The translations under genes were made by a program, and so were the position numbers. From Istiophorus platypterus (lineage: Eukaryota > Chordata > Actinopteri > Istiophoriformes > Istiophoridae), in the NCBI GenBank assembly GCA_016859345.1, contig CM029134.1, positions 12,055,060 through 12,119,059 of the forward strand: 64,000 bases of DNA, in the 5' to 3' direction. This document shows, one piece after another, positions 59,456-64,000 of this stretch (position 1 is its first letter; each line of letters opens with the position of its first letter). The notes beneath the pieces were generated by a model that saw nothing but the letters and a program-made list of their open reading frames with translations, was not told where the DNA came from and ran no database searches.

Positions 59456-61083
59456 CAAATTAATACATTTTTAAAATCAATTTTAAGGTAAGTGATCTTC
59501 AAATTCCCACCTTTCATTTCCATATCAATTTTATCTTGAAATAATGAAAAAATTTGTATTCAGTGATAGGTGTCATTTTAAATGCAGTAAAATGTACTGA
59601 TAACTTATGTCAACATGAAACTGTGGACTTTAAAATGTTCTCCAAAATGTACAAACACTTTTTACATAACAAGAGGAAACTCCACAATTTCTTTCAACAA
59701 GTAGCTGTCACGTCTGATGACGATATTCTTGTATTCAGAAATCAGCAGGAAGACACCAAAGTACTACTCTAGTGCTCTTATCTTGAATATGAATCAATAT
59801 CAAGGCTGTTTATGCACAAAAAATAAGAAATAGATTATAAAGTATAGGCAAAGATGGGTGCGTGTACCTAATTGTGTTGAGGCTTTTTGGCAGCTACTCT
59901 CTCTTTACAAACCACATCAGTGTGCACGCATGCCTGTGGAGATGAGTCAGTTGATTTTCACAAAGCTGCTCATTTATTTCACCATCCCTTTCAATGACTG
60001 TTTTTTACTTGCAAGCACAATATAGCACGTAGTAAAGATTCAAAAAATGCACACTGTAGATTTGGTAAGCTTAGTCCGTCACAACAGCTGCTGACCTTGC
60101 AGTCTCCGAGGACAGAGTTCCCGGCAAAGGCAGATTTCTCCTTGTTGCTGACCGTTAAGCTAGTGTCTTAGGTTACTGCTAATACTACTCCTGGGAATAA
60201 GGATTGTCATTTTTTTATTTAAAAAAAAATTCCTAGGTTAATTGAAAAGACAGTTTCTTCTCCATTCAAAAAAGTGTCTTGTTGTGAGTAAGTGGAGAAA
60301 AACAAAAAACTGTCAATTAATGATGTCATCAGTGTAGAAAGACATTGTAATGCTGGTTTACTCGTAACTTGTGAATGAAAGAAAAAGTGATGCAAGCAGG
60401 AGCATGTCATTTTACAATAGCTAACCTGCTTCTCCCTTAGCCAATCAGCCGCTCATTCTAATATTTTAGATTCCAACAAATCACACCCAATAATAACGAG
60501 GATGTTTTTCCCCCCATTGGGTTTAATGGTATCACATGAAGGGAATATGGGGTAAAGGTGAGTATCAAATGACTAAAGCTTCAGGAATGCAATGATGACA
60601 CATTTGCTGTATCTCTAGCGGTGACATGCCAAAACACGTTGTCCGCCATTTTCCCTTTTTGCTTGTTGTTAATTACATATTTTGTTTGACCAGGAAAAAT
60701 CTGCCTGACACATATTCCCCTTTTGCTCTATGAATATGTTTTTATGTTGTGCCTATAGTTGCATCTGAGAGTGTGAGTAGGTTGTTGTTTTCTGTTTTAC
60801 TCCATGTTTTCCCTCCAAAAGTTAGCATTTTCTGGGTGTGATGAAGTGTAGATTCCATTACCTTTTACTCACCCTAAAAATCTCCACATGTATTCACATA
60901 ACTCATCCACACCCACACACTCATCCCACTCACATCCAGCATTCTCTTGCTGCATACATTAGAATTTACTTGGTTTAGTGGGTGTTGCAGCTCATGTCAA
61001 TTCATGCTTAATGGATAGATTATCTTACTGTCACTATACAATGTATGTATGTCTAATATAATATAATATAATATTTATATATT

Positions 61084-61103
61084 ACACACACACACACACA
61101 CAC
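61084..61103. repeat. (CA)n microsatellite
   Basis: About ten CA units after a TAATA-rich run. Confidence 0.9.
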
Positions 61104-61703
61104 GTGTAATTTCAAGCATTACATTTCTGACGGCTCTAATAGAGGGTGTTTTATGATGTACACATTGTAAAGCCCTAGAGACATTAACTTTTAATGAGTA
61201 TAACAATGTCATAAGTAGTATAGTAATGCATGAGTAAGATTGAATACCAACTGGGCAAAGCAGACAATTCCCCAGGGACCCTGGACCTCTCGGGTCTCCA
61301 CATGATTCAAATCTACATAATGTGACTAAGATGTTGAGCCTTTTTTATAAAATTTGTCTTGTGGAGGGGCAATGGGGCAAATCTAGTTTTTAGACTTTGA
61401 TTGGTTTCTTTTATATTGTGAGGTTTTTTTGTGTTTTTTTTTTTTTGTTTTTGTTTTTTTTTAGTACGATTGCTTCAAATTTTCTGTTTCAAGTATTGAA
61501 CCCACAGAAAACTCCAGGAAAGGTGTTATTCCGTCTGAGAAATAAAGTACAGCTGCAACTGAAAATTATCGTCATTATCAATACATCAGACAGTGTTTTC
61601 CTTTAATGATTCATTGATTATTCAATGCATATAACAATGACAAATGCCCATCCAAGTTAACATATTCAAATTGCTCTTTTTGCCGTGTTACTCTCTGCTC
61701 AGC

Positions 61704-62205
61704 CGTGTGTTGGAAAGTAACTGAGAACATTTACCCAGGTTATATCCTGAATTCTCCAATTACAATTACTCCAATTAGTCTACTACATTTATGCAATCTT
61801 TAGTTACTTTGCAATTTCAGAAGAATATTTTAAAAAAAACATACTATTATGTTTACACTCTATTATTATCATTATTGCTGCATTGGCATCCGAGCAGTGT
61901 TTTAATGTTACAGCAGATTGAGGTGGAACCAGCTCTAACTTTTTATATACTATCAAGTTGTTTTTATCAGCAAAAACTTACAAGCTCATCATTTGCGTGT
62001 AAAATCTGAATCTGCAAAGTAACTGGTGACAACAAATGTCAAACAAATGAAGTGAATTAAAAGGCACAATATTCTTCTCTCAGATGTAGTGACTTTGAAG
62101 TATAAAGTGGAATAAAATGGAAATACTCAGGGATAAGTACAAGTAACTTAAAACAATACAAAGTTTAGTACTCGAGTTAATGTAGTTTTAAGTTCATTTG
62201 ACCAC
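61704..62205. repeat. Interspersed repeat, family C copy
   Basis: TTGGAAAGTAACTGAGAACA, CAGGTTATATCCTGAATTC, AATGGAAATACTCAGGGATA and TTTAGTACTCGAGTTAATGT follow family C order. A short family A piece precedes it (about 61551-61620). Confidence 0.55.
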
Positions 62206-62479
62206 AGCGATGAGCGAACTGGGGACTCATTTAATTGACTGTAATTTGTTGTGTGTAACACTGTGTATACTATAATGACTTTATTTATTTTAAATAGAAG
62301 ATATCAGCCCTTATTGTGCCACTGTACTGCACGGGCTGCCCCTTAAAGTCGAACTGCAACTTATCTGACTTCCCCCCACTAAACAGAGAGGTAACGCGTG
62401 GAAAGTAACACGTATAAGTACTAGCGTGTGCAATGGTACAACCGTGTACTCTGTCGAGTACTTACATGTTTTCTGCCAC

Positions 62480-62575
62480 GCAGGCACAGCGGAGTCAGCC
62501 AACCGCAGTGGATGGGTGGGATCAGCCCGGAGAGTCTAATAGCCACGTAGCTAGCCACCACCGTTAGCTGTGTAG
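62480..62575 (+). other. Putative non-coding first exon of an unidentified gene
   Basis: A CG-richer region ends in a consensus donor, TGTAG|GTAAGAG (exon end 62575). The matching acceptor is at 63015. The exon start is only a guess, and no TATA box is evident. A poly-C run (62621-62639) lies in the intron. Confidence 0.45.
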
Positions 62576-63036
62576 GTAAGAGCTCTTATCCTCGTTATTT
62601 CCTTCATGGCCGTAATATCAACCCCCCCCCCCCCCCCCCAAGCTGTGTTGGTATCTACAAAGCTACGCGTTAAAGTATTTATATCATCTCTCCCAATCGG
62701 CGGGGAACCAGATTACGAATTTTGACGTTGTTAACTTGCCAGGCTAGGTAGCTAGCATTAAATGGCAGCCACGGTGGTTCCGGTAAATAAGTTTACGCGA
62801 AGGTTAGCTGGGGGATAACGCGAGTGTCGGCGTTAAGGTGCGGTGAGCCAGGCTCCCGCCGGTGTCGGGTCACTGTCTGCCGGGGGGCATAACGCCTCGG
62901 AGCTCCCGTTTAGTTAGCCGACCGAGACGAGGGAGAGCGTTCAATAAGCTGAAGTGTTGCTAACGTGTTGTTGTTGTTGTTGTTGTTTTTATCTTTATTT
63001 ATTTTTTTTTTTTAGCTAACGTCAGCGAACGTTACA

Positions 63037-63067
63037 ATGGACTTGCCACATCATGGGTACCGAGCAT
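63037..63067 (+). CDS. First coding exon of an unidentified gene (partial)
   Basis: A T-rich tract ending TTTTTTAG (acceptor at 63014-63015) precedes an exon 63016-63067. An ATG at 63037 opens MDLPHHGYRA and one base of the next codon before a strong donor GTAAGT (63068-63073). The protein is too short to assign. Its length and the GY-containing start are compatible with the first exon of a YIF1-type membrane protein, whose human gene YIF1A lies in the wider 11q13 region, but this is weak. The remaining exons lie beyond the window, apart from one doubtful candidate at 63331-63372. Confidence 0.5.
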
Positions 63068-64000
63068 GTAAGTGTGAAGATGAATCACCGTGTCACTACG
63101 ACGTTATCAGTGAAACATATTCGCTAAATACCCAGCAGGAGTTGCTACTTCCTGTCTTTTTTTTTATCTTTCTTTGTTTTTGTTTTGTTGTTTTTTTGTT
63201 TTTTAAACTAAAGTAGCACACACACAGCTAATCTAACTCAGTTTGTGCTGACACCCAGCTGGAAGATGGCAGCTTCCTAGGTGCGGCTCACTAATAGAGA
63301 GGGTTATCATGTCTGCCCCCTTGCACACAGATTTGGCTGAGATCTTGATTACAGTAACAAGATACCCGGCAGGTAGGTTGAGATCAGGGTCCTGCAGGTC
63401 TGAAGATGGCTCTTCATGCACCTGGCTGTATGTTAGGGCTCATTGTCAAACGCTGCAGAAGACGCCTCCCTGATGGCATCATGCGATGAAAACAATCTCA
63501 ACATCTAAAGTGCTTAAAACTTTTGCACAGCACCGACATGTGATCAACAATATATATATTAAAAGAAAACAAAACTATCCTTGCAATGCAATACAAGTCA
63601 ACTGCAGCACAAAATTTAATCCTCCTAAATGTAAGCGAACAGCTCTCTGTGACATTTTCACAGTAGACTGAAATTTATAATCTTTATGAATAAAAAAACT
63701 GGCAACAAACCTTAGATGACTATAAGGCTTGCTCATATAGTAACTTTAGAATAGATGTTGGCACATTTTTGGAGTAACCATAGTGAAATGGAATAAAACT
63801 CCAACAAGCAAAACAGCCATAATTTAGGAGCTCCATATGTTGTCTCATCACAGAGTATCATATCTGTCTTGCATAGGGAAACCCCTGAAATTGTTGGAAA
63901 ATGTGATGAGAGTCGTGAAATTACCAAACTAACCAATTAGGTTGGATTTCAGTGAATGTGTGCAAAAGTTATTGGGGATAATAAGGTAATAACTCCATGA
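63068..64000. other. Intron of the unidentified gene, to window end
   Basis: Mostly AT-rich. The block 63230-63480 is more balanced in composition and may derive from a transposable element. Nothing else is recognised. Confidence 0.4.

Larger units (their letters stand above)
58821..62300. other. Intergenic between fosl1 and an unidentified plus-strand gene
   Basis: AT-rich with no coding exon recognised. It includes a 31-bp tandem repeat (59385-59455), a CA repeat (61084-61103), a T-run (about 61423-61462) and family A/C repeat pieces from about 61550 to 62205. Confidence 0.5.

Noticed and set aside
61084..61103. CA and other short regular repeats checked for CRISPR-like spacing
   Set aside because: They are simple microsatellites in a vertebrate genome, without repeat-spacer structure.

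Overview
The window looks like nuclear DNA from a ray-finned fish, probably a teleost. Genes are split by many introns with GT-AG junctions, the intergenic DNA is AT-rich and full of microsatellites and teleost-type interspersed repeats, and the proteins match vertebrate families. I found no bacterial, viral or CRISPR features, and I saw no undescribed system. The interest lies in gene regulation, in synteny, and in several structured non-coding elements.

Layout: (1) 1-1610, tail of mrpl11 (+), last coding exon at 1371-1485. (2) 4222-10019, npas4 (-), eight coding exons giving about 936 aa, with a TATA box at 10521-10530 and CRE, CArG-like, E-box and MEF2 sites up to about 12.05 kb. (3) About 12.1-30.9 kb, a gene desert with dispersed repeats, hairpins, a CTCF-like motif and a 0.9-kb CT tract. 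(4) 30914-37434, efemp2/fibulin-4 (-), ten coding exons plus the signal-peptide exon (11 in all), 434 aa. (5) 43370-47558, fibp (-), ten coding exons, 357 aa, with a probable non-coding first exon ending at 47679. (6) 52051-52653, ccdc85b (+), a single coding exon, 200 aa. (7) 55750-58405, fosl1 (-), four coding exons, 343 aa, with CRE, SRE, E-box and AP-1 motifs. (8) 62.3-63.07 kb, the first exons of an unidentified gene on + that runs off the window.

efemp2-fibp-ccdc85b-fosl1 keep the order and strands of human 11q13.1, without the cathepsin W gene that lies between EFEMP2 and FIBP in human. mrpl11-npas4 corresponds to a neighbouring 11q13.2 pair that is some distance away in human. The 12-31 kb desert therefore probably spans a rearrangement junction. 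Two immediate-early transcription factor genes, npas4 (neuronal activity) and fosl1 (growth factor/AP-1), share the segment, and each carries a recognisable inducible promoter. The other genes do housekeeping or structural work: mitochondrial translation (mrpl11), elastic fibre assembly (efemp2), FGF1 binding (fibp), and transcriptional or junctional adaptor functions (ccdc85b).

Coding exon boundaries were worked out by hand from splice signals, reading phase and remembered human orthologues. Every internal exon length agrees with the phase. Promoters, UTR ends and repeat limits are inferred.
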